Shown: positions 1 to 15,400 of the stretch, piece after piece
How the letters are laid out: each line of letters starts with the position of its first letter
Position numbering within the stretch: position 1 is the first letter of the stretch
Source: Alligator mississippiensis
Lineage: Eukaryota > Chordata > Crocodylia > Alligatoridae
Direction: 5' to 3'
Assembly: GCF_030867095.1 (NCBI RefSeq)
Contig: NC_081824.1
Coordinates: 123,822,162 to 123,886,161 of the forward strand
DNA length: 64,000 nt
The notes under the pieces: model-generated
What the model was told of the DNA's origin: nothing
Databases searched by the model: none
The model's input: the letters and a program-made list of their open reading frames with translations, nothing else
Position numbers and translations under genes: made by a program

Positions 1-1173
1 AAACTTTTGTCTAAGTAGCCAGCAGGGAGAAACCCCTGAGCCACGGAGCCATGTTAATTTCCTAATATTCCAGGTTAATATCCTAATGTGCACTGCTCAA
101 ACCTGACGAAGGGTTTTTGAACCCGAAAGCTTGCTTAATAACTATTCTCCAACCATTTGGGTTGGTCTAATAAAAGATATCAAATTCACCCAAGGAACCT
201 TGTCTGCCTGCTCAAACCTGCCACTAGAGGGCTGATGAGCAGAGGCAACCTAGGGGCTGCCAGTCTGTTCTATGCCTGCCCTACTTGCTGCTCTCTTGCC
301 ACAGTATAGGCTGGGAGGAGTGAGGGGAAGGGCCCCTCCATGCTGCTTGGATCACTCCCTGTTTCCCTCAAATCACCCTGCTGCCATTAGGTTGATTGGA
401 GTGGCAGGGCAGTGATGTTAGGGCAGAGGGGGCAATTGGGATGGCAGGGCAGTGATTTGAGGGTGGACAGGGCTACTCAGAAGTTGGGGGCAGTCTAGGG
501 AGTAGCAGAAGCAGCAGCCTAACAACTCCCTGCTCTGCCCTTTCCTCCTTCCCCATCCACTGGTTCTCCTGTCCCCACCTACCTGTTGCCCAGTGGTTTC
601 CAGCTGTCAGCCCAGGGCGTAGAGTCTGGGATGATAGTCCACCTGGGAGCAGTGCCTCCTTGAATGCTGGAGGCACTGCAAATTGGTGGTTTTATTTCAG
701 CTGAACACCCAGAAGTTAACTCAAGCAAGGTACCCCAGCTCAAAGATAATCCTGGCCTCAAATGGCATAATTTTAAAACAGCTAAAGGACACTTAGCACT
801 AGTTAATGAGCTTTAAGGTGTAATAATTCAGTTTTAAGTGCTCTTAACATGATCTATTTGTAATGTGTAATCTCACCCCAGGTTATTGTAATTTAAAACT
901 TGGTTTATAGCTGAATATTTATTTTAATTGATTTAGTTTATCATGTTTGTTTCCTGACTTCTCTTTTCCTTGCTGTCCATACATTTTATTCCTTATGATT
1001 TTACTCTTAATTTCATAAATGTCTGAAGTGAGCTCATGTACATTATCAGCTTTATTAGAGCTTGTTCTGGAGGGATATTCTGAGATCAGTGTTGCTGGAC
1101 CTGACCATTTTACTCAAAATAAAAAGAGATAATGGAATTCCTATTAAACTGGGTATTTTGCTTGCTTTTCTAG
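1..1173. other. PEX3 intron, upstream part
   Basis: Intronic sequence upstream of the first PEX3 exon seen here. It holds a palindromic-MITE arm at about 95-212. The remainder shows nothing I can identify, and no exon ending in the PEX3 segment that precedes ACGL was found. Confidence 0.6.
95..212 (-). mobile_element. Chompy-like MITE arm
   Basis: It shares the blocks CCTGACGAAGG, GAACCCGAAAGCTTGCTTAA, GTTGGTCTAATAAAAGATAT and CACCCAAGGAACCTTGTCTG with the right arm of the 50024-50354 palindrome. Only one arm is present. Calling it Chompy, a crocodilian MITE family, is from memory. Confidence 0.7.
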
Positions 1174-5419
<4,246 letters not shown>

Positions 5420-6165
5420 CCTGTGCATCATTGGGACAGATCATATATTTATAGTACATCCCTTGTGGCTATTGGTGAGAACTTATAAGGATTTGGGTTA
5501 ATTTCATAATGGTGTAAGAATGCTAGGCCTACAGAAAAAAAAATTTTTAAATAATCAGGAATGCACTTGCTTTTGTTTATATAATAGAAACCTGCTTACA
5601 ACACCTGATCTAGAAAGCATCTTCATCGAAAGATTCACTGAATATGAAGACTGTTGTAAGAAGACTTTAAATCTATGGAATAACTTATTTACAGTTAATT
5701 TTACTATATGTGAAAGGTAGTTCATGTTTATACCAGGATACTGACAATTGGTGAGACAGACCTGCTTGGGCTGTGGTAAATTTAGAAAGAAAAGCATACT
5801 AGGCATCAAGCTCTAGAACAACAGGCAGTAAACTGGGTGAAATTGGGCTCTTCTCCTTGCCTTGAGATTTCCTTGAGGAAAGAGGGATTTTAATTTCAAT
5901 GCTACAGATGCCGTTCTTGGCTAGTTAATATTCCAGAGGCAAAATAAGTTTTTGCCAATTAGTATTTATATCTGACCAAAGTTCTGGATAGTTGCTGTCT
6001 TCCTTAAGACTTAAAAGTACATTGATTGTAGAGGTTATCATTTATGCTGTTCACTAATGGCCACTACTGTACACATTTGTTTGTAAATATTTTATCTTAA
6101 TTTGTATTAATTTTGAGCCCAACTGTCTGTATTGTAATAAAATATTTTAATGTAAAGCTTGTGTG
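5420..6165 (+). other. PEX3: PEX3 3'UTR
   Basis: About 740 bases of AT-rich sequence lie between the PEX3 stop codon and the first canonical polyadenylation signal. No repeat or ORF of note is seen. The end is inferred from the AATAAA at 6136 followed by a TGTGTGTG-rich stretch at about 6160; the exact cleavage site is not determined. Confidence 0.7.
6136..6141 (+). terminator. PEX3 polyadenylation signal
   Basis: Canonical AATAAA, followed about 20 bases later by a GT-rich downstream element (CTTGTGTGTGCAG). A second AATAAA at 6230-6235 could be an alternative site. Confidence 0.75.
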
Positions 6166-6504
6166 TGCAGTAATTTTACCAACAAAAGAATGTCTATACC
6201 ACGTTCAGACTTTACATACCTGAAAGAAAAATAAATTGAATCTTCAGTACAAGAGTCTTGCTTTTATTTACACTGTATGTTTCTGTAGGAAAGTAAAGAC
6301 CAGAAAAATAATTCCTTGATACACAAGTTAAGACAACTTGATTTTTTTTTTTCCTTTGCTGCTTAAATATCCAACCTTATGGTTACCAAACTGTAGAGAA
6401 TGCTATTAGTGAAAGTATTTAGAATTACACTAGGGTAGTAATAATCTACTGTCATGAGTGCCTGAAGAGCAGGGATTGAATTGGAAAATGTAGAAAAAAG
6501 GTTT

Positions 6505-6612
6505 CTTATTGAAACCTGAAGAAGAAAGCCCAGCATATAGAAGCTTGCCTATAAGTCTATCCCAGTTATACAGTTGACCCAAATAAAAGATATCACCCAC
6601 AGAAATCCTTAG
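6505..6612 (-). mobile_element. Chompy-like MITE arm (diverged)
   Basis: It shares TTGAAACCTGAAGAAGAAAG, AGAAGCTTGCCTA and CCCAAATAAAAGATATCACC with the palindromic family at 50024-50354, with many substitutions. Single arm only. Confidence 0.55.
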
Positions 6613-6721
6613 CAAAATAACTGAGGTGGAGATGAATCTAAGATACATTTCCCAATGTACTTCCCCAAATCAAAACTGCAAGTTCACGTGACCTATAGCA
6701 ACCTGATAGAACCCTCTACAA

Positions 6722-6894
6722 CAGGGGTGGCCAACCTGCAGTTCCAGAGCTACATGCAGCTCTTCTGAAGTTAATCTACATCTCTTTGAATCTTTGCACA
6801 AAACTTCCAAATGGTTACTGGTCACCATGTGCTTGTGTAAAGATTCAAGGAGATGCATATTAACTTTTGAAGAGCTGCAGGGTGGCCACCCCTG
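6722..6894. mobile_element. hAT-type MITE, 173 bp
   Basis: Terminal inverted repeats are CAGGGGTGGCCAACC and GGTGGCCACCCCTG. The flanks CTCTACAA and CTCTAGAT form an imperfect 8-bp target-site duplication, as expected for hAT elements. The interior is also partly self-complementary, with AGAGCTACATGCAGCTCTTC facing GAAGAGCTGCAGG. Confidence 0.8.
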
Positions 6895-9203
6895 CTCTAG
6901 ATGGCTGACCAAGTATACCCGTTTATTCAGTAGTCTAGAATCAAAGCTTCAAAACTTGCCAGTCATTCAGTTTTCTCTTATTCCTGACATATTCCTTAAA
7001 TCCTCAAGTTGAATGCCTTAAATCCCAGGCATACTGAAGTCTGGAAAAACTCCAAGTGATTTCAATATGCTAGGATACCATCCCTTGAAGTCTGTAACCT
7101 GGAACATCAGCATAGACAGAGAACATAAGGTACATGCAGAAGTTGGCCCAAAGAGTATCTTGACAGTATATCATTGTACTGGACCCTATAAACACCCTTG
7201 CACAAAGATACAGCTTTCAGGTAATAGAGATCCTTGCAAAATTTAGTCCTGTGCATTCAAAACAGACAATTTCTAGTTTTCTATACATTATTCTCAAGGC
7301 CAGTTTCTAATTATTTGGTTGCGTAAGATTCAAGTAAAGCACCTCTCTCACACTTTAGGTGCTTCTGGTAATTCTTTACAGTTAATGTAAACAAGAATCA
7401 GCAGTAGCCCTATCAAATAAAGTTATGCATACAGTACAAGTAAATAAAATTTCCCACCTGTATAATCCCGAATACGAGTACAAGAATTGGAAATAGGATT
7501 CAGTTATAAAATCTAGTCTCTTAAATGTTACATCTTATCTACTTCTGATATAGAAAATGATTGCTTAGAAAAGATTTTATTTAAAACACTCTGACCTTAC
7601 AGGAATTTGAATGCCAACCGATACATGAGTCTCCTAGTCTAGTACCACCAGTCACGAGTAAGGCCCCAGTCTTTGAGATTTGAGTATATACTGGTAATGT
7701 TCTTAAAATCAACACAACTACTTGCAGCACCTGAAGTTGGAGAGGAGCACAAGGCTTTGCAGAACTAGCGTCTTAAAAAAGAAAATGCTATGAAACTTAG
7801 TAATGAAAATGGAAGCATGGTACATGTGCCGACTTCCCCATAGCTCCAAAAGTGAAACATAACCATTTGGTACTGAAGTCTTCTGTAATTTTAATCACAA
7901 ATTGTGAAGTGGGTTCTGAGTCTTTTAAAGACTGTAAGTATAGCCTATATAGCTTTGTCTGCAAACTCCTGGCTAGACATGTATATTATATACCTGAGCA
8001 AGAAGAGCACAGGCAAAGGACAAGGACTGTCCAAAGGCCTGTATCAACTGGTAAGTTAGCTCTGTAACGGGAACAGTATTACTATATTGGGGTGGCCAGA
8101 ACAGTCTCAGCAAGGTCAGTTAGTGTAGATGAAGCATTATGCTACTGCAAGCATACTGCTTTCAGTACTAAAGCTAGTTTGGTTATCCAAGTAGTTGTAC
8201 CAGTAGACATTGTGTCACATCTGCTTTCTAACTCCTGTGGATGCACCAGATAAGATTTTTCTGCCAGTGATCAGGTCTTTATATCTTTTATTATGGGTGT
8301 GGAGGGGAGAAAAATGGGTCACAGGCAGAAAGTTCCACGCACTGGGAGGAAAGAAATGACTTGTTAAATCTTCCCTCCCGCAAGGGCCATTTGACCATTT
8401 AGAGCAGTATTATTTGGCCCTTTCAGTTACTTAATTTACTATCTGGTATAAAAAAACCCCACCAACCAACAACTTTTAAGTTTAGATCTGTTGATTTTCT
8501 AAGACAGTCTAAAGTAATTGTTGGGATACACAAGGCTGCTGAAAGGATGCCAATGAAAAAGGCTTCAAATATTAGCCTCTGTATTTTTCATATCCTTTGC
8601 AGGAACAGTTAAAAGGATGGTTTTTGACAAAATCATTTACTTTCCTGCTTTAAAAAAAATCTTAAATGATCTTTGTAGAACCAAAAGTGCACAAAATTAA
8701 AAGCAAGAGAGAGAGATTGGTAGAGTTGAGTTCTCACGAACACACCATTTCTGATCAATGGCTGAGCTAAATTTTGCATTCGTACTTTATCTTTCACTTG
8801 TTTAAAAAATGAGCTCTAAGTCATGAGAAGGGGTAGTATTCCATTTGTTCACAAAGGATTTTGCAAGAACTGCAAAAAAATAGTTTTACTGGCCAGTGTG
8901 GAGAGATTGAGGTAGATGCTGTGATTAGTGCATGTTTTTTTCACCCTCGAAGTGTTGAACTGAAGCCCACTATAAGTCAGAAATCCAATATCAGGTTTCA
9001 AATAAGCCCCAATGTAAAATCACCCCATCTTTTAACACCAGGGAAGATAGAATAAAAGGGCCAAGTTCTCATCCTACTAACTTGAAACCACAACTCTGCA
9101 TTAAATTTGCACCCATCAATCCCGATTTCAGCTCTGTTTACAAAATTCAATACCTAGACTCAACTAAAAATATGAAGTACTTCTAACTATGCTTGACTTA
9201 AGG

Positions 9204-9231
9204 ATTTTTTTTTTTTTGGGGGGGGGGGGGT
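9204..9231. repeat. poly-T/poly-G tract
   Basis: A run of T followed directly by a run of G, just downstream of the FUCA2 stop codon. It would lie in the FUCA2 3'UTR as an oligo-C/oligo-A tract. Confidence 0.9.
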
Positions 9232-9260
9232 CTACAACTTTCAATCTCTGTATATCTTGT

Positions 9261-9401
9261 TCAGTTAACACTAGTCAGTTGCAGAGTCCACCCCCACTGG
9301 CATGGTAATTGACTAAGGGTTAACTGAGGTACAGCAACTATCATTCCCTTTTCTCCTAGTGAAATCCACTTCAGTGGTTCCTTATATCCAATCAATTTCA
9401 C
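9261..9401 (-). CDS. FUCA2: FUCA2 exon 7 (residues 408-453 and stop)
   Basis: After a TTCATTTCAG acceptor it encodes [40 protein letters not shown] and QLTSVN, then TGA at 9263-9261. This matches the vertebrate FUCA2 C terminus (VKLLG, WISL, LPQLT, GWAL). The 3'UTR continues to lower coordinates. Confidence 0.94.
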   Translation of the reverse strand: MKLIGYKEPLKWISLGEKGMIVAVPQLTLSQLPCQWGWTLQLTSVN

Positions 9402-12400
9402 CTGAAATGAAAAAACAAAGCAAAGTAGCAGTTAAATAGCAGTTTATTCAATGTGATTCATGTCCTAATTACTACCTGCAAAGCACACATTTATCACACA
9501 TTCCTCAATAGATAAGATGGCAAAATAAATGATCCTGTGCCCACGTCAGTCCAAACTGTAGTTACAATGTCCCTTATGCAAGTGGCAGAATAGATTTGTA
9601 CCTTACAGAGTAATGACATCAGAGATGTATAGCATAGGCTTTTGTGAGCCCAAGCTCATTTCATCAGATGCTGTGAAATGACATGTCTAGCTTCATGCAA
9701 ATGGTCACAGAAATTTAAAAAGCATTTTGCTACAGGTCCCTGACAGCCAGGAAGGGACCATATTTCTACAATACAAATTATTTGCATAATAACATGAATT
9801 TACTACTGCTAATAGAGTGCTATCAAAAAGGACAGTATACCAATAGGTAAAATCTCATGTATAGATGATTGTGCATGACCATGTATGTGAAAATAAAAGA
9901 TGCTCCAAATGCAGTAATGCATTTGAAAACTTAGTTAGAAATTTGGCACTGCTTTTCACCCAGAGCAGGAATGTCATATATCGGCCACAGAGCCCTATTA
10001 TCCAACCTGTGATGCTGCCTTTGGGTCTCAGACTAGGCCCCAAGCCCTGTGCATTGGATCTGGTTCCCAGGGCTCAGAGGCAGTGGAAGGGATGGGCTCT
10101 GCCATGCTCTGGAGTCCAATCTCAGCACACAGGTGACCAGGAAGGGGCAGCACCAGGCTCCCAGGAATCAATCCCAGCGCTCTGGAGTTGAAAGGGGCAG
10201 GACCAAGCCCCCTAGGCCCAAACCTGGTGTGGGACCCAACACCACTGCTCCTGTCCCCAAGATTGGCTCCTAGCACTTGGGGTGGTGAGGGGTGGTACCA
10301 TGCTCTTGGGGTCTGATCCTGGTCTGTGGGGGCAGGAGGGGGCGGTGTTGGGCCCCAAAGCCTAATTCTGGCTCACGGGGTTCAATCCAGCCTGCAGATC
10401 AGCCCCACCCCATTCATCTGGCTTGCGGGGCCAAAAGGTTGAGCACCACTGGTCTTGAGTAACTTGATGCAACTTACAGTTTTATTACACAGCATAAAAG
10501 GCTCAAATTCAAGAGCACATACCTTTTTAAAAGGTGTTTAGGCATTTAAAGATGCAGGTAGGTGCTTTGGAAAAATCCCACTAGGATAAAACATTTGGAT
10601 CTGAAAAGGAATTTAGGCATCACAGTGCCCAATTTTTAGGTGCCTGCCCCTGCTTCCCCTCCCCGCCCGGCCATGGAATCCACAGTTGTCTAGACCCTCA
10701 ATAAAATACATGAGGAGAATCAGACATCTCAAAATGGGATCCACAAAAACCAACACTAAGTAAGAGTAGCCTAAGATAGCCAAGCAGGAAATGCCTAGGA
10801 CAGTGATGTAGCTTAACTGTATGCAACTCCCTTTATTGGCATTCACAGCCTAGAACCCTCCTAAATCGCTTCTTTCAAAAGCAGAGCAAGGAGTTACATA
10901 TCTTTCTAACAGACAGTGTTGGGGAGTAGGCATCAGGTTCACCCAATAAGTCAATATGTAGGAAACCTGGGTTCAATCCCTGTCTGAGGAGCAGTCTCAC
11001 ACACCAAGGCCACGTCCAGATGAAAGTGGCCGTTTGGTATGTGGTGCCGCAGACCTGTCTGTGGTGCCACACACTGCACACTCAGGCATTCCCCACACTA
11101 CTACCTTGCAGCGCAGGGAGGTGGGGTTGACCCTGGAATATCCCAGGGTCAAAAAAACCTGTGTGGAAAAAAAGTGGGGTGTGGTGCATGTGGCGGCAGC
11201 ATGCACCACCCAAAACTGGAGCCTGACCAGCTGGAGCTATGCTCCAACTGCTACCCAGGCTCCCACCTGCAGGAGCACCATGGCTGCAGCCTCCCTGGCC
11301 CCCAGAACTCCGGGGAAGGCTGCTGGGGCCAGCACAGTTGCTGGCCCCTGCCTCTCCTACCCCACCTGGGGTAACTTGCTGTGTGCCAGAGCATGCATAG
11401 CATGGACATTCCCTGGGGACAAGTAGCAATCGCACAAGGTGTGCTGCTGCTACTTGTCCCTGGGGAACCAAACATCTGTGCTCATCTGGATGCGGCTCGA
11501 GTGTCCTAACTACATAAGTATGATACCTCTCCCAACACTTGCTTGACTCCACAACTCCCACTGGAACATCAATTGTTACTGGGTTCCTAGAAGAACTTTA
11601 GCTTTGTTTTCTTCTTTGCTTTTAAAGATTTCTCCCTCAACACTGGCAGAGAACACCTATTCCCACAGCTTGGGGAGCACAAAGAACAGGATTCCTGGAC
11701 TTCTTAACTTCAAGGGAAGAGTAGGCTCTCCACTTACAATCAGGTGATAAAGCAGCCTGAACTTCTGCAAGCTATTGTACCTGCCGCAAAAGAGCCAGCT
11801 CCTGCCACCTTGTTGCTAATGAGTCTCTTGTCTTTCCTTATAGCCAGCTGTAGATGCAGCACCAGCAGTAGAAAGAATTACATGAAGTGATTCAGCTATC
11901 ATTCCTTAGGAGACAGACCTCTTTCAGTCTCCAAGAGTCCCTCAAGTGGACACAAATAATTCTGTTTCACCCTCATGTGTTTATGTGAGGCAAGTATGTA
12001 GCACAGAAAGCTGCACTCTGGCTGCATAGGTGGCCAAGTGAAACAGAATGACACAGACAGTAGCATAATGCCAGGCAAATCCCAAAACCTTAGTTGCAAA
12101 AAAAACAAGAAAGCAGAGGAAAGAGCCAGTAACTCTCCCATCTGTTAGCCCAATAGCCTAGTGGTAAAGGCAGTTGCCCAGGGAATGGGAGGCACAAGTT
12201 ATAGACACCACCTCACCAAAAGAAGGTTCACACCTACATTTCCTTCCAGAAAGAATCTGTAACCTCAAGGGTATGGGCTGGTCACTATCCGAAGCACCCA
12301 ACAGGCAACCAGGAGAACATCTCATTGGGTCACCTCTTCACTGATTTGGAACAGTGCCCTGGATGGGAAAGGACCTTAGGTTCTTGCTGGTTCTCTGCCT

Positions 12401-15400
12401 CCCAAGAGGGCCAAAAATATTCCAGTGCTGGTTATCCATTGTACCCAATGCATGTTAAATGCAAGGTGCAACTGCTTCAAGAGGAGGACTGGAGAGAATT
12501 CTCTGGGCACACTAGACCATTCAGTTCCTCAGGTACAACTCCTCTCAGTGGACAAATAAATCATGTATTATCAGAACAGCTTTAAGGCTCAGGGTCTTCA
12601 GTTCACAGCAAAGAGAGAGCCCACAACTACAGAAAACCCATTATTATCCTCATGCAAGCAGATGCATCAGTTGGTGGAGGACATTACAAAAAAGGAGTGT
12701 TCCAGGCAACTTTCTGTGAGGACTGTTTGGCACGGACAGGCCTACAGTGGAAATGAATTGGCATGACACAACTCTGTCTTCTTGCAACATATACTATTCT
12801 ATATATGTATTATGAAATGTGCCAGATGTCATAGGATCATTGCAAAGTAGGGTTGAAAAGGACCTCAAAAGGTCATCTAGTCCAGCTCTCTGCTCAAGAT
12901 GGGATCACCCCTGATAAACCATCACAGCCAAGTGTTCATGCAGCCTGCTCTTGAAAATTTCCAGGGATGATGATTCCAAAATTTCTTCAGCCTGTTCCAA
13001 TACCTGACTACTCTCATAGCTAGAAATGTCCTCCTAACCTCCACCTGCATGACCTGATGCCATTGTTCCTAGTCCTGTCCTGTAAAGCCATAGAAAATAG
13101 TCTATCTCTCTACTCTCTCTAATTGCCCTTCAGGTATTTGAAGACCATTACTAGACCCTCCCTCAGTTCTCTCTTTCCCAGACTAAATAACCCAAGTTCT
13201 TTCAGCATACGTCATGCTTCCCAGACCGCTAATCATTTTGGTTCTGATCGACTCTTTCCACTCTATGTTTATGAACTCTATTATATCTGTCCCTACCCTT
13301 CTTGAAATATGGGATGCAAAAACTCAACATAGTATTTCCAGGTGAAGCCTCACCAGTGCCAAATAGAGCAGAAGAATCATTTCCCTTGATTTGTGTGTGA
13401 CGCTTCTTTTAATACAACTTGGTATGATGTTAGCTTTTTGGCAACAGAAGCATACTGTTGGCTTGTATTCAGCTTATGGTCAACTGCTGAATATGAGTCA
13501 GTGCTCTTGTACTTCTTAAAATAAAAAAACAAACAAACTATGCAATTAAAAATATGTATTTTTTATAAAACAAACATATTCAATGCTGACAATGCATTAT
13601 TCAGGTATGATCTAATCTACCTTGTGATTATATTCCTCTCTCTATTCAATGACAGTGTAGTACATGCCTCACTAAAGTGGCAAAAAGAAAGCAAAAGGAA
13701 AAATAGTTGCTTACCTGTGTTCCTCCAAGAGTGGTTTTTGGCTCACCAAGTATCAGAGTCCCTGAGACAGGCCAGTTAAGGAAAATGGCATACACAATGT
13801 CTCCTTTTGGTTTAAATGTATACCTAGTTGGAAATGGGGAGTCATAAAATTTTCATCCATTTTTTCTTACAACTACTCTTAAGAAACTAATAAATGCACA
13901 GAGTTTTCAGAACTGGACAAGAGAATTTGAAAAGTTGGCAGCAATTAATTTGCTCATCCAAATTCAATAAGAATTGTTCATGAAAGTATATAACACTGTA
14001 CATATTGTTCTTAATTATTTGCATAGAACAAAGCCTCCTTCTTCACATTACACAGTTTTTATGTTGGATTTTAGCAGATGAATGCAGATTACAGCAACAA
14101 CCAATCAGGAGCCACCATGGAGCAGAGCAGGATCCAGAGATTAAAAAGGGGCTGGGCTTGTGAATGAAACAACTATTATCTCATCAAGTATTTTATCTAC
14201 CATATTCAAGGTAAAGTGTGCTATGGCCTGCTATTAACCTCTCTGGGACACTTTTTGTTAGTTTCTGTTTAGCTTGTTCTTTCAAAAGGTGGTTCATGTC
14301 ATGACATCCTATTATTTCTTATCAGCTATTTTGTATTGATCAATGTGCTACAGCAACTGCAATTTTATGCTTTAGTTCTTCGGTTACTCTGACTGAGAAG
14401 CACAAAAAGCTCAAGGATACCCATTCAGCTCAAGGATATACATTAGCTTCTTTTTCACATGAGATGCCCTCTTTTTCTCCCAGAATTTTTCTCCTGAGCA
14501 GTACCATGTACCACCTCCTTCGCCCCACACACACCCACAATAGGACCAGGTCCTATTCCACTTATTAGGTATCTAAATGATGAAAGAACAAGCTTACTCC
14601 ATCCTGCTCAAGTCCCTGAAAAATCATTAACACGATGTCTGTGGATCCCCCTCCTGCTCACCACTTTTTGAAAATCACTCTTAAGACTATGATAAAGGGA
14701 TGTTACAGACATACTAGAAGGAGAAAGATTTTTAGGGAGCTGAACACGGTGGGATAGAATTGCATTTAGATGTCTGACAACTGGAACAAACTATGGTCTT
14801 GGGGCACTACATAAGGTCACCAAAAGGGTTCTTTTCTGGGACAGGAAAGCTGCAGGCAAAATAAGCTGGTTTCTCAGAGTGTCCTGGCACATATTACATT
14901 TATTGTGCAATGTGTGTGTTAACTGCACCATAAATAGTGCAACATATTCAGCTCATTCATGACACCACAAAGTGGCAAACCAGCCAAAGATATTCCCTAA
15001 GAAATGTAAAGCATCTTTGTGGCTGCTCTGCCTGGCACCAGGAATTGATGTGTAAAATCCCCTCCATGCCTTTTGGGCTGCATATGCAGGTTTTAGAACT
15101 CCCGGTGCACACGGACCCCAGGATCAGGGAAAGGTTCCCAAGACCAAGACCTTTAAAAAAAATGCATGTATGATTTTTAGACTTCCCAGCACACCAGGAA
15201 CCCATGACTGGAGAGAGATTCTCTAGTTTTCCAGGACCTTTAAAACTGGCATGTGAAGTCCAGCTGGATTGCGTACATGGGTTTTAGACCACTCAGTGTA
15301 TCAGGAGTCCTGTTGCACAGGGAGCTTTTAAAACTGTATGCATTTTTTAGGTTGACAATTACGTGATCAGGTTCTGACTTCCCAACGCAATAACCAGACC

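Larger units (their letters stand above)
6166..9260. other. PEX3-FUCA2 intergenic region and FUCA2 3'UTR
   Basis: This stretch lies between two converging genes. FUCA2 transcription enters from the right. Possible FUCA2 polyadenylation signals (AATAAA on the minus strand) are at 8292-8287, 7581-7576 and 6268-6263; which one is used cannot be decided here. It also contains a MITE arm (about 6505-6612) and a hAT MITE (6722-6894). No other gene is seen. Confidence 0.6.
9402..13714. other. FUCA2 intron 6
   Basis: A 4.3-kb intron made mostly of transposon debris: a MITE arm at about 9580-9680, a GC-rich hAT-like tail near 10020-10455, a roughly 0.5-kb DNA element at 11008-11495, a possible tRNA-derived SINE near 12140-12210 and a CR1 tail at 12828-13500. 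No exon was seen between exons 6 and 7. Confidence 0.7.

Noticed and set aside
12141..12215. A functional tRNA gene near the A-box match
   Set aside because: The cloverleaf cannot be closed and the B box is missing or degenerate; at best it is a SINE relic.
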